Source: Globisporangium splendens (Eukaryota > Oomycota > Peronosporomycetes > Pythiales > Pythiaceae). From it: a stretch of 61,931 bases of DNA. Below, piece after piece: positions 50,738-59,838 of this stretch (its first letter is position 1; each line of letters begins with the position of its first letter). Made by a program: the position numbers and the translations under genes. The notes under the pieces are model-generated. The model saw nothing but the letters and a program-made list of their open reading frames with translations, was not told where the DNA came from and did not search any database. The stretch lies in the NCBI GenBank assembly GCA_006386115.1, contig VFIW01000172.1, positions 1 to 61,931 of the forward strand, read 5' to 3'.

Positions 50738-52840
50738 CTAAAGCAGGGATCTATACTGACTGTTTGAGTCAGTATTGGAAGTGGATAGCATAGGGATGTG
50801 CCCACTTCGGTTGTCTACAGGAGTGTACACATTGGAGCTCTCTTGCTGGTGGCGATGTTGGGAAAGTTGGTGAGTACTAAACCGTCCACCGACAAAGTGG
50901 GTAAAGCTGGACTGCATCGACTTCTTCGGGTGGTCAACGGGTGTTGCTTGTAGCAGCGCAAAGGTGTCTGGGGTTTGAAGTACAAATGACGAGCTAGGGC
51001 CACCCCGGGCTGCAATTTCGTCCTTGATGACTGTACTGCGATAGCGCATATGGCCAATCATGGACGACGGTCTGCTTTCTGCGATTGCAATGCTGCTTGT
51101 GCGTTTGTCTTCCTCGTCCGCAAGCTGAATCAAGCGCTCAACTTGTGCGTACTCAACTTTCGTTCCTTTCAGCCGGAACAACAGCTTTGCGATACCGTTA
51201 AACCGGAAGTAGGACACGTGGCAGCCAAAGTGGTGCAGTACAACACGAAGATCTTCGATTTCAATGAACCCTGACTTTGTAGGGTCTTTGTTGACGAACT
51301 CGAGGTGAAGATCAGCAACAGTTTGACCATTGTCTTTCATACTTTGAGTCAAGACCGCGACGAAATCAGACCGAAGCTCCATGCTTTCGCTGAAATGCGA
51401 GATCACTTCACTGAGCGTCGTAACGTCCACTGAGAAGATACTCGAAACCAGGATGAAGTTTCGGAAGATCTTGGGCTGAAAGACGATCATGTTGATCACA
51501 AGAGGCATCGGAACCATGAATGCTGGCACTGGACCAAATACGGTGTAGACTTCACCCATCTCATACAGCACGCACTGGCACATGAGCGCGAAGTAGAATC
51601 CATTCAGCATGAGCAGAAACTTCACCACAAAGTGAATCCCCTTGCGTGAAAACCCGGCAATTTCTACTTGAGGCAGACGTGGGAGGGGTTCTTGATGGCC
51701 ATTCTCCAGTTCGACAGGAGTACTGGCATCGTCATCGTGGCATTCGTTCCTCGCACGGGTGCAACATTTTTTGAACCAGCCTTCGATTAACTGGAACCCA
51801 GTATCGTGGGTAAAATAGAATGTCTTTCCGTTTTTCAGCTGCTGTGCTTCTTGTTGTTCTTGGACACGCTGCATGCACTCCATTGCGTCAGTGCCACGCT
51901 CATTTGTCGCTAGCTGGACTTCTTCCAGCGAGATCTTCCTCAAGCATTCAACCATGCGCTGCCGATTATTGTATCCAGCCGTAGCGCGAATCTTCATGAT
52001 TGCTGACGAGAGGTACCACGAGACAAACCAGTGCAGAAGCGTCAACGCCCACGAAAAAATCAGAAAAATAGATACGACTGCATGGCGCTCAACTTCGTTG
52101 TTCAAGTCCTCCAAAAGCACCGTGGCAGCATCGAGTGCCCATGCGATGAGCACCAGTAATACCCACGCAGATACTTCGACGTCGATCATGTGAGTGATTT
52201 GGTTATCTTGAGCCTGGCGGAGGTATTTCGCAAAGGGGAAGAGCTGCGGGAGCTTGTATCTTCGAAGGAAATAGTGTCGGAGAGTTCGCATCGTGACCAT
52301 GTCGTCGTAGCGTGCCGCTGAGAATGTCAAGCGCTTGCCCTTGATTCCGAGGTGAGACGAGGACATACCGCCACCCCATGGCCAAAAGCGCCGGAAGCAG
52401 CTTTGATTTTGGAGGAGCAGTTGATGCTGCATGACGACTTCGAGGAGGTCGTCGGTGTTCACAAGCTCGTCGCGATCCATTGCTTTGTTTGTCGACCGAA
52501 GCAGCGTGAACACGCAGATCGCTTGGATAATCAAAGCCAGAGCGAGAATGAAGATTGCCAGATCGGCTACCTGGAACGCAAGAATGTTCTTTCCGTCTCC
52601 GCTCACGAGGGACACTTCTTTGACCATTTTCACGCCCAGACCGATGAGCCCAAGAATCATCAGCTCTCGATACACTTTGCTGAGCATTTCGTGATATTTC
52701 GGGTACTTGTGCGATGCATGTTCAACCTTGTGAAGCACTTGCTCGAAGAGCATGACGCACGCCACGATCACACACAGGAACTCTGTCACCCGCCAGAGCT
52801 CGACATTGTCTCCAACACGAAAGTACGAGGCGCTGGGCAT
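50738..52840 (-). CDS. Mlo-like membrane protein with EF-hand, copy 1
   Basis: 700 aa, intronless, start MPSASYFRVGDNVEL. About seven hydrophobic segments: one near the N-terminus, a pair flanking the first 120 residues, two near 220-280 and two near 400-460. The N-terminal stretch FEQVLHKVEHASHKYPKYHE followed by KVYRELMILGLIGLG resembles the Mlo-family block (FEK.LH...ALEKIKEELMLLGFISL). A C-terminal soluble part has an EF-hand loop DPTKSGFIEIED (Ca2+ ligands at 1,3,5,7,9,12 plausible; Lys at position 4 is tolerated). Plant Mlo proteins are calmodulin-binding Ca2+-linked channels; here calcium sensing seems built in. Role inferred. It abuts permease 8 tail to tail. Confidence 0.72.
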   Translation of the reverse strand: MPSASYFRVGDNVELWRVTEFLCVIVACVMLFEQVLHKVEHASHKYPKYHEMLSKVYRELMILGLIGLGVKMVKEVSLVSGDGKNILAFQVADLAIFILALALIIQAICVFTLLRSTNKAMDRDELVNTDDLLEVVMQHQLLLQNQSCFRRFWPWGGGMSSSHLGIKGKRLTFSAARYDDMVTMRTLRHYFLRRYKLPQLFPFAKYLRQAQDNQITHMIDVEVSAWVLLVLIAWALDAATVLLEDLNNEVERHAVVSIFLIFSWALTLLHWFVSWYLSSAIMKIRATAGYNNRQRMVECLRKISLEEVQLATNERGTDAMECMQRVQEQQEAQQLKNGKTFYFTHDTGFQLIEGWFKKCCTRARNECHDDDASTPVELENGHQEPLPRLPQVEIAGFSRKGIHFVVKFLLMLNGFYFALMCQCVLYEMGEVYTVFGPVPAFMVPMPLVINMIVFQPKIFRNFILVSSIFSVDVTTLSEVISHFSESMELRSDFVAVLTQSMKDNGQTVADLHLEFVNKDPTKSGFIEIEDLRVVLHHFGCHVSYFRFNGIAKLLFRLKGTKVEYAQVERLIQLADEEDKRTSSIAIAESRPSSMIGHMRYRSTVIKDEIAARGGPSSSFVLQTPDTFALLQATPVDHPKKSMQSSFTHFVGGRFSTHQLSQHRHQQESSNVYTPVDNRSGHIPMLSTSNTDSNSQYRSLL

Positions 52841-53569
52841 GGTCCTCGCTGACTTGTTTTGACTTGAAGCGCTTGGGGAGTCTAGGTCGATAGCTTGTTC
52901 TTGCGGAGTGCCCAGTTTCGGAACTGAACCAGATCAAGCGGCGCTCACAGTGCGTGTTGGACAGGATGCTCCTGTTGGCGTCCTGGCTTGATCTCGTATG
53001 ATGAAATAGGTCGGGGGGGGCGTAATCCCCCTTCTGAACAGACCCGTATAGTTTGTACTCCTTGACAGTAAAAGCGCATCAGGAGACTCCGGTGAGACCA
53101 GGCAGACGACAGGATGCAGGTTGTTTCGCATCCTGAGAGGGGTCCTCTACCACTGTACTTTCTTGCCAGCATCGGTTCAATAAAAAGAAAGATAAGATTA
53201 TTATTGGTGGCGTCATCGTGGTGGTGTGACCCACCAGCTGCATGCAGCGCCACGTAAAAGCAGGGCATCTGCTACAGCGAATCCACCACTTCAGTGTTTT
53301 GTGATGATTCTTCCGCACAAAGTGGTACACGCATCAGTAAGTTCGTCGTTCAAACTCTTGGGAGCACGCTTGGCTGTCTTCTCATCCAGCACCACTGACG
53401 ATTGACACGAATCAAACGTCAGTGAGAAGATGAACGAAAAAACGTGTCTGACTAAAACTACTAAAATAATCAATTCCTGCTAGTACTTTTATAATTCTCG
53501 GTTAATCCTTTTATTCTCGGTCATCAGTATGCAGTTTATTAATGCAATTCGTTCGTGAAAAACATGGCG
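52841..53569. other. spacer between the two Mlo-like genes
   Basis: 729 nt. No gene seen; it holds the 5' flank of copy 1 and the 3' flank of copy 2, with a G8 run near 53013. Confidence 0.45.
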
Positions 53570-55642
53570 TTATAGCTGCCGGAGTTCGCTCCCTTTGGCA
53601 TCGGTCATAGCCCCAGTGTTACTTGCCAGGGGCTGTAGTGAAATGCTCCTCTGCTGTGATCGACTGAAGCTGCTGACGCCGAACCGGTTTGGCAGGGACC
53701 ATGCGTTGCTATCTAAAGGTACGTCGTGACTGGGGCGCGCCAGAATCGCAATTATGTCGTTGGTGCTGTACCGAGGCATTTCTGACGCGCGCTCACCGCG
53801 ACGAACAGCGACTTCTTCGGTCAAAACTGTGTGACGGTAGCGACTCGGCCCCACAGAAATGCTGCTCTGGCAGCTGGCGTTCATATCCGATTGCTGCGCG
53901 AGCATCAGGAGCCGCTCCACCTGGACGTATTCAACTTTCGTGCCATCCAATCGAAAGAGTAACTTCGCGACGCTGTTGAAGCGGAAAAACGACACCTTGA
54001 GACCGAACATTCGCAGCACAAGGCGAAGATCTTCGACTTCAATGAGGCCAGTATCACAGGGATCACGCAGCTGGAACTCGGACCGCAAGTCATTCACGGA
54101 TTGTCCGTTCGCCTGCATGCTCTGCATAAGACACGCCACGAAATCGGAACGCAGTTCTACGGTCTCGCTGAAATGTGAGATGACGTCGCTCAACGTTGAT
54201 ACCTCGACGCGGAAAATACAGGACACAAGGATGAATTTTCGGCAAATCTTGGGCTGAAACACGACCATGTTGATGAGTAAAGGGAGCGGGACCAGGATGA
54301 CAGGAATGATACCGAATGTCTTGTAAATATCCCCCATCTCATAGAGAACACACTGACACATGAGGGCAAAGTAAAAGCCATTCACCATGAGAATGAACTT
54401 CACAATGAAATGGAGACCCGTTCGAGAGAAAAAGCGAATCTGGACCTTTGGCACTGGGGTACTACTTGTCGTCGCAGTTGCAGCGGTATGCGCATGGAAA
54501 GCAGCTTCAAGTTCAGGCTGGTGAGAGGCTGAGCCGACATGACTTGTGTTGGATGTGCATCTGAATATGCGACGAAAGCAATTCTTTATCAATTGAAACC
54601 CGGTGTCGTCAGCGAAGGCGTTGTGATGTCCATGTGTGTGTCCCTGTTTGGCTTCTTGTTCTTCTAGCACGGATTGCATGACTTCGATAGCGTCCACTGC
54701 GAGCTCATTTGAGAGCATTTGCGCTTCTTCCAGCGCGATCTGCTGCAAGCATCGCACCACATCTTGGCGTGAGTGATATCCAGCCGCCGCCAAGATCTTC
54801 TTCTTGGCCATACTCAAATACTGATCCACTAGAAAGTGAAAGATCACGAGTGCCCAGGCGAAGACGATGAACATGCTCACGACTGCGTGTTGCTCGACTT
54901 CATGGTCCACACCTTCAAGAAACACGGTCGCTCCGTCCAGTGACCATGCGATAATGACCAAGAGGATCCAGGCCGATATTTCCACATCTATCATGTGCGT
55001 GATCTGGTTGTCTTGAGCTTGGCGCACGTACTTGGAGAACGGGAACAGACCAGGAAGTTTGTAGGAACGGAGGAAAAAATGCTTGAGGATTCGAATATTA
55101 GCGATTTCGTCGTATCGGGCGCTTGACAACGCGATGCATTTTCTGGTCGCTCCAATTCTGGAAGGAGGGGCTCTTGTCCATGGCCAGAGGCGTCGCATCC
55201 ACGTGTGCCGTTGCAATAGCGCTTGGTGCATCTTGACAGCATCGACCAGGTCGGCTGTACTGACAAGCTCGTCTTTGTCGAGTTGTCGATTCACCTTGCG
55301 CAGCACGCCAAATACGCAGATCGCTTGGATGATGAGCGCCAACGCGAGGATAAATATTGTGAGGTCTGCCACTTGAAACGCGATTGTATTTTTCCCGTAC
55401 GCGTCGACAAGCGACGCCTCCTTGACCATCTTCACGCCTAAGCCGATCAACCCAAGGATCATGAGCTCTCGATACACTTTGCTGATCATTTCGTGGTATT
55501 TCGGGTACTTGTGCACCGCGTGCTCTGCTTTGTGCAGTAACTGCTCAAAGAGCATCACACACGCGACGAGAATGCACAGGTAGACGACGACTCGATGGAG
55601 CTCCACATCCGTTCCAACTTTGAAGTAAGACCCTCCTGGCAT
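53570..55642 (-). CDS. Mlo-like membrane protein with EF-hand, copy 2
   Basis: 690 aa, intronless paralogue of the gene at 50738-52840, same strand. The start is ATG 55642 (MPGGSYFKVGTDVELHR), which aligns with copy 1; the 32 extra upstream codons have no ATG. Shared blocks include KYPKYHEM.SKVYRELMIL, QAQDNQITHMIDVE.SAW, FALMCQCVLYEMG and the C-terminal EF-hand loop DPCDTGLIEVED. The cytoplasmic loop (about residues 370-400) and C-terminus are most divergent; an Ala/Thr-rich insert precedes the third membrane pair. Tandem duplication is clear. The Mlo assignment rests on the N-terminal block and topology. Confidence 0.72.
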   Translation of the reverse strand: MPGGSYFKVGTDVELHRVVVYLCILVACVMLFEQLLHKAEHAVHKYPKYHEMISKVYRELMILGLIGLGVKMVKEASLVDAYGKNTIAFQVADLTIFILALALIIQAICVFGVLRKVNRQLDKDELVSTADLVDAVKMHQALLQRHTWMRRLWPWTRAPPSRIGATRKCIALSSARYDEIANIRILKHFFLRSYKLPGLFPFSKYVRQAQDNQITHMIDVEISAWILLVIIAWSLDGATVFLEGVDHEVEQHAVVSMFIVFAWALVIFHFLVDQYLSMAKKKILAAAGYHSRQDVVRCLQQIALEEAQMLSNELAVDAIEVMQSVLEEQEAKQGHTHGHHNAFADDTGFQLIKNCFRRIFRCTSNTSHVGSASHQPELEAAFHAHTAATATTSSTPVPKVQIRFFSRTGLHFIVKFILMVNGFYFALMCQCVLYEMGDIYKTFGIIPVILVPLPLLINMVVFQPKICRKFILVSCIFRVEVSTLSDVISHFSETVELRSDFVACLMQSMQANGQSVNDLRSEFQLRDPCDTGLIEVEDLRLVLRMFGLKVSFFRFNSVAKLLFRLDGTKVEYVQVERLLMLAQQSDMNASCQSSISVGPSRYRHTVLTEEVAVRRGERASEMPRYSTNDIIAILARPSHDVPLDSNAWSLPNRFGVSSFSRSQQRSISLQPLASNTGAMTDAKGSELRQL

Positions 55643-56189
55643 GACAGACAGACTTGGGGGAGAGGGCGGATTTTGTAAAGTGCGCTGAGAGTGAGTTTGT
55701 GTTTGAAAACCCTCATACACGCCGAATATGTGACGCAATTGCAGTGAGCAGAGCCATCTGACTCGATCATCCTGCCAGCTGTTACTTATCTACAGTACCC
55801 ATCTGCAATAAGTTGAAGCCCAGCGATCCAGCTCCCTTCATCTCAGGATCCAAGCGAGCAATCTTTTGCACCCCTCTCGTTTACATCGGTAGAGTCAGCC
55901 CATGGCGCAGTACAGACGGAACAAACGCTGAGATTCACTGAAGACAGAACGCTGACGGACTGAGTCGGGCGGAGCGGTGTGAATATGGGAGTACCACTGC
56001 ACGGTGTTGTAAAGTTGCATCATGTTTACAAGTAAGAAATAAGCAACGCGTCGCCGTCTTCCCTCACAACGCAATCACTGCATGTGCGCCAACGATGTTC
56101 GTAAAACATTTGTTGAGGTGAGAAACGGTATTAGTGACCTAACGAAGCGATTCTGATGATCGGCTCCGCTTGCATCCAACACGTGCTGT
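55643..56189. other. spacer between Mlo-like copy 2 and ORC2
   Basis: 547 nt; nothing beyond the upstream flank of the Mlo-like gene and the 3' flank of ORC2. Confidence 0.45.
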
Positions 56190-57899
56190 CTACTGAATCT
56201 TTGCTTTCCCTATGGCCGTATCATCCGGCACTCGAAGAATCTCGGATTTGATCAGGTGCTCAGGCAGTGGGATCTGTAGTTTCTCGGAATTGCGCACGCG
56301 AAAAAGCTTCACGAGTCCGTGGTCCTCCAGACACTTGATCGAGTTCTTCATCGTCAGGATCGTTTGGTGGTGTAGCCGCTTTCGGCATACATCGTAAACT
56401 TTCTGATAATCCGCGTGGGCATCCGTTTTTCGTCTCGACGTTGTGGTGGATCTCCCGCCGGCTGCTAGTTGGTGCTGCGCAATCACCTGCAACGTCGCAA
56501 CATCGGTGGGTGTAAGACTCTGCAAAATAAACTTGATGCCACTGCTTGATTGGTCTGTGGTTTTCGACTGCTTTGTGAGCTGGAGTTCAATCTCGTCCGA
56601 GTACGGAATGCACGTGTTGATCGATTGACTGATCCACTGGAAGCGCAAAGAGTCTTCTTCTTTCCATATCGACGAGCCGTTGATCTGGTCAATCGACGCA
56701 ATGATGCGAATGAATGAAGCGGTGCCGAGCCAACTGAGACACGTTTGGACCTCAGGAGTGCGCATGGCGAGACCGTCAATGGAGTGTATCACAAGATACA
56801 CTTGAGGCAGAACCTTTCTTGGGTCTTTGAACGTGAGTTTCACGATATCCCGGCACTATTGCAATATCAGAATATCCTTCAGTTAGGTTATATTATGATT
56901 GGATCCATATAGCTGGTGCAGAAGAGTGGTGTACAGTAGTTGATACCTGTTGTGCGAGCGTTCGAGTGGATTTGACTTGAACTTGGAACACCTAGAAGGA
57001 AAGTTTTATGCAAAAATGTTGTCAGTGATTTACCTGGAGTGCTGCTACATTCACGCGAGCGTCTGCATTGCGAGTTGTCGTACCTCGTTGTGAATAAAGT
57101 GAGTTAAATAGCGGATGGATACTGTGGGTAAGTAGCCATGCAGTTGAATAACGATTCCATCATCCAGACACGAATTCGCAAATTTCTAGCAGCATCACAG
57201 ATGGTTTTATTAATTGTCAGCGGCTCGCAGTCACGATTTTGCAACACAGCTGGTCTTACCTGAAGCAGCGCTACCTTGGACCCCACGCCATAGAAGAGCA
57301 GGTTCTGGCCCGCGAGAAGCTGCCTTCGCCACAGCGGGAAATGCTATGTGTTGTTATTGCGACGCACGGTATGTCGGGATAAGTAGGCGGTATGAAACAT
57401 AGAGTGAAACAACAGCAGCAAAAACATTACTCACCTGCTCGAATCGCGGCAGGGCGTATTTATCATTCTCTGCGCGACGTGCAGCTTCTCGCTCATCTGC
57501 GTGTTTGAGTACTGTGAGCACCTCACCACGCGGTGGGAACACCAGGTTCTTGTCGTCTTCTTCGTCCATGGCGGCGTCACCCGCACTTTCATCGCCATCA
57601 TCTGATTGCTGTCCGGCGTCTGTTGGCGTTTTTTGTTTGTTCGCGGCTCGGCGCTTGGTGCTGGCGCCTTTTGTGCGCGTCTGTGTGGCGGGTTTCTTCC
57701 TTCCACGCTTGATCCTCCTGGCGTTAAAGTATGCGTTGGCTTGCTCTACGCCGAACGGAACGTTGGTCTCTGTCATGGCTCTGCGTTTGCGGAACCGTGC
57801 GCGCAGTCCTCCGTCGCTCGGCATCGCAGCTGTGCGGTCATCGTTGTGTGCGTCGTGTCCGTGCGCTGGCGTCGTCGCACTCGTTCTTTTGGCGCTCAT
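56190..57899 (-). CDS. ORC2: origin recognition complex subunit 2, five exons
   Basis: Nuclear replication-origin binding subunit. Minus-strand exons: 57899-57435, 57343-57260, 57185-57084, 56991-56947 and 56855-56190, all phase 0, giving 453 aa. The N-terminus is basic and disordered (ARRIKRGRKKP), then PRFEQ. Exon 2 reads LWRRQLLAGQNLLFYGVGSK, the degenerate Walker-A region typical of ORC2. Exon 3 has CLDDGIVIQLHGYLPTVSIR (the vINGf.P strand). Exon 5 has QVYLVIHSIDGLAMRTPEVQ, FIRIIASIDQINGSS and SLTPTDVATLQVIAQHQL (start of the winged helix), then CLEDHGLVKLFRVRN. It is shorter than animal ORC2 because of the N-terminus. The 45-nt exon 4 is the least certain. Transcribed away from the telomere. 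Confidence 0.87.
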
Positions 57900-58289
57900 G
57901 AGTCTGTGTTGTGCTTGGGTCGTTTTTTTGTGTGTCTGTGTGGTTTCGACTGTGCGTTTTGTTTTGCGTGAGCGATATTGTGCAAGTGAACCCTCTGTCG
58001 AATATAAGAATGCGCTCCGTATAAGTTTGCAGAAGATGTGACAGAAGAGAGATGTTTATCGTATCGAAGTTGAACAGGAAAACCTCTATTGATTTGGAAT
58101 ATTTCAAGCAATATGAAAGTACGAGCAACGATGACTGAATGCAACAGTTCACTCAGGTCTGGTAAGGAATAGCAGTGGATGACAAGCAACAGGAGTAGAG
58201 CAGTGAGAGAAGCAGTAAATGCAGGAACATTGTATCGATTTCGAATATTTTAGGCAAAGTGACCGAATGCTAGGTTTAGTGCTTATTGG
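57900..58289. other. ORC2 upstream flank up to the subtelomeric repeats
   Basis: About 390 nt, T/G-rich (GTGTGTCTGTGTGG near 57930); the ORC2 leader lies here. No gene called. Confidence 0.45.
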
Positions 58290-58682
58290 GGTTTCTAGGT
58301 TTTAGGGTTTTAGGGTTTAGGGTTTAGGGTTTAGATGCTGTCGCGGGTTTAGGGTTTAGATGCTGGTTTGAAAACTAGCCACACAAATTCGTAGAAATTT
58401 GTGGGGGTATGTTTTCAACTACGGGCAGCATCTCGGCGAAAACGAGAAATCTGCCGAAATTGTAGTTTTTGAGATATTACGAAAAAACCGAAAAAATGTC
58501 GCATTGCGCAAAAACTAGCCACACAATCTTTCTCAAACTTCAACCATCGTTTTCTACGCCATTGAAAACCCCATATCCGAAAGTTTTAGAAACGAGAGTT
58601 TTTGGTGCCGAGCTATCGCCATCCATTCAATTTGCAATGTACTGGATTAGCTATATCGAAAGTATACTTCTGCTATATCGAG
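58290..58682. repeat. subtelomeric repeat unit 1 with interstitial TTTAGGG
   Basis: Opens with interstitial telomere repeats (TTTAGGG tracts at about 58300-58334 and 58345-58358), then GATGCTG and a unit of about 320 bp marked by AACTAGCCACACAAAT, ATTTGTGGGGGTATG, GGCGAAAACGAGAAATCTGC and ATATCCGAAAGTTTTAGAAA. It ends at CTGCTATATCGA. It recurs at 61490-61877. Confidence 0.85.
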
Positions 58683-58842
58683 GTTTAGGGTTTATGTTTA
58701 GATGCTGTCCCGTTTGAAAACTAGCCACACAAATTTCGTAGAAATTTGTGGGGTATGTTTCAACTACGGGCAGATCTCGGCGAAAACGAGAAATCTGCCG
58801 AAATTGTAGTTTTTGAGATATTACGAAAAAACCGAAAAAATG
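58683..58842. repeat. subtelomeric repeat unit 2 (truncated)
   Basis: Begins GGTTTAGGGTTTATG and carries only the first half of the unit, breaking at ACCGAAAAAATG into a new TTTAGGG tract. Confidence 0.85.
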
Positions 58843-59240
58843 GGTTTAGGGTTTAGGGTTTAGATGCTGTCCTGTTTTAAAACGAACCCCACAAATTTCG
58901 TAGAAATTTGAGGGGTTATGTTTTCAAATATGGACAGCAACATGCCGCTATCCACAAATCCGTCTGAGGTCTAGTTCTCGAGATATAACGAAAAATCTTC
59001 AACATTGTCTCATATCTCAAAATCTGACCCCACGATCTCTCTCAAAATATCACCATCGAATTCTACGCCTTTGAAAACCCCATATCCGAAAGTTTTAGAA
59101 AAGTTAGGTATCTGGTGCTGAGCTATGGCCATCCATTCATTTCTGCTACCTACTGGATTAGGCTATATCGAAAGTATTGACTTCTGCTATATCGAGTACT
59201 GAGTTAGGCAATGTGAAGAGTATTGAATTAAGCTATCAAA
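58843..59240. repeat. subtelomeric repeat unit 3 (diverged)
   Basis: Opens with GGGTTTAGGGTTTAGGGTTT, then a diverged copy (ATTTCGTAGAAATTTGAGGGG, CCCCATATCCGAAAGTTTTA). Its end, from about 59130 to 59239, matches 61768-61877, including GCAATGTGAAGAGTATTGAA and TTAAGCTATCAAA. Confidence 0.8.
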
Positions 59241-59819
59241 ATGTAATGTTTTAGGACATCTTGATCTATTGATTTATGACATATATTATGTACTGAAGTA
59301 AGCCATCTTGAGTAATGGTTTAGGACATAATACGAGTTGTTTCTAGGACACACAGTGTGCCCACCCAGGATCGAACATGGATTGATTGAGGATGTTCCCA
59401 AAGCATTGAGTGATACAAAATATCGTGTTGGTCTTGGCTACACAGTGTATTATTTATTTCAACTGCACATGTTTTTATTGATATAGGTTATATGAACGAT
59501 TTGGAATGATTCCTGCATTGGTTGTGCACCCCGAGGGTACAATGACGGTGACGACAAATCATTTGGTCCTCTTGCATTGCGTGGACATTCTAATTGACTT
59601 GATAAATGACTATCCACATAACGTATCGATTAGAATTCTGTCTTCAAGTTGCATCTGATTGGCTGGTTTGTAAATCATGCAGCGTGTGACACAGACAGAA
59701 GTTCAACCTGAGCAAAAATACGCAGTTGAAGTTGCATCTGAATGGCGACAGTGGACACGATGAAGCGTGTGACACAAACAGAGGATATGACAATGCGAAA
59801 GTTTTCTTCTTCTTCTTTT
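59241..59819. other. non-repeat subtelomeric spacer
   Basis: About 580 nt with imperfect repeats of its own (GAAGTTGCATCTGA...GGC near 59645 and 59730; a repeated GTGTGACACA.ACAGA at about 59683 and 59766). No gene before the unknown subtelomeric protein. Confidence 0.45.
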
Positions 59820-59835
59820 ATTCATTTCCCAATTC
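59820..59835 (+). promoter_or_regulatory. initiator of the subtelomeric gene
   Basis: ATTCATTTCCCAATTC matches CATTYYNCAWTTT at 12 of 13 positions. It ends 4 nt before the ATG at 59839, implying a very short leader. Confidence 0.5.
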
Positions 59836-59838
59836 GCG

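Noticed and set aside
58469..58717. 82-codon frame repeated at 61615-61839
   Set aside because: Part of the subtelomeric repeat unit; present only because the DNA repeats, with frame breaks in other units.
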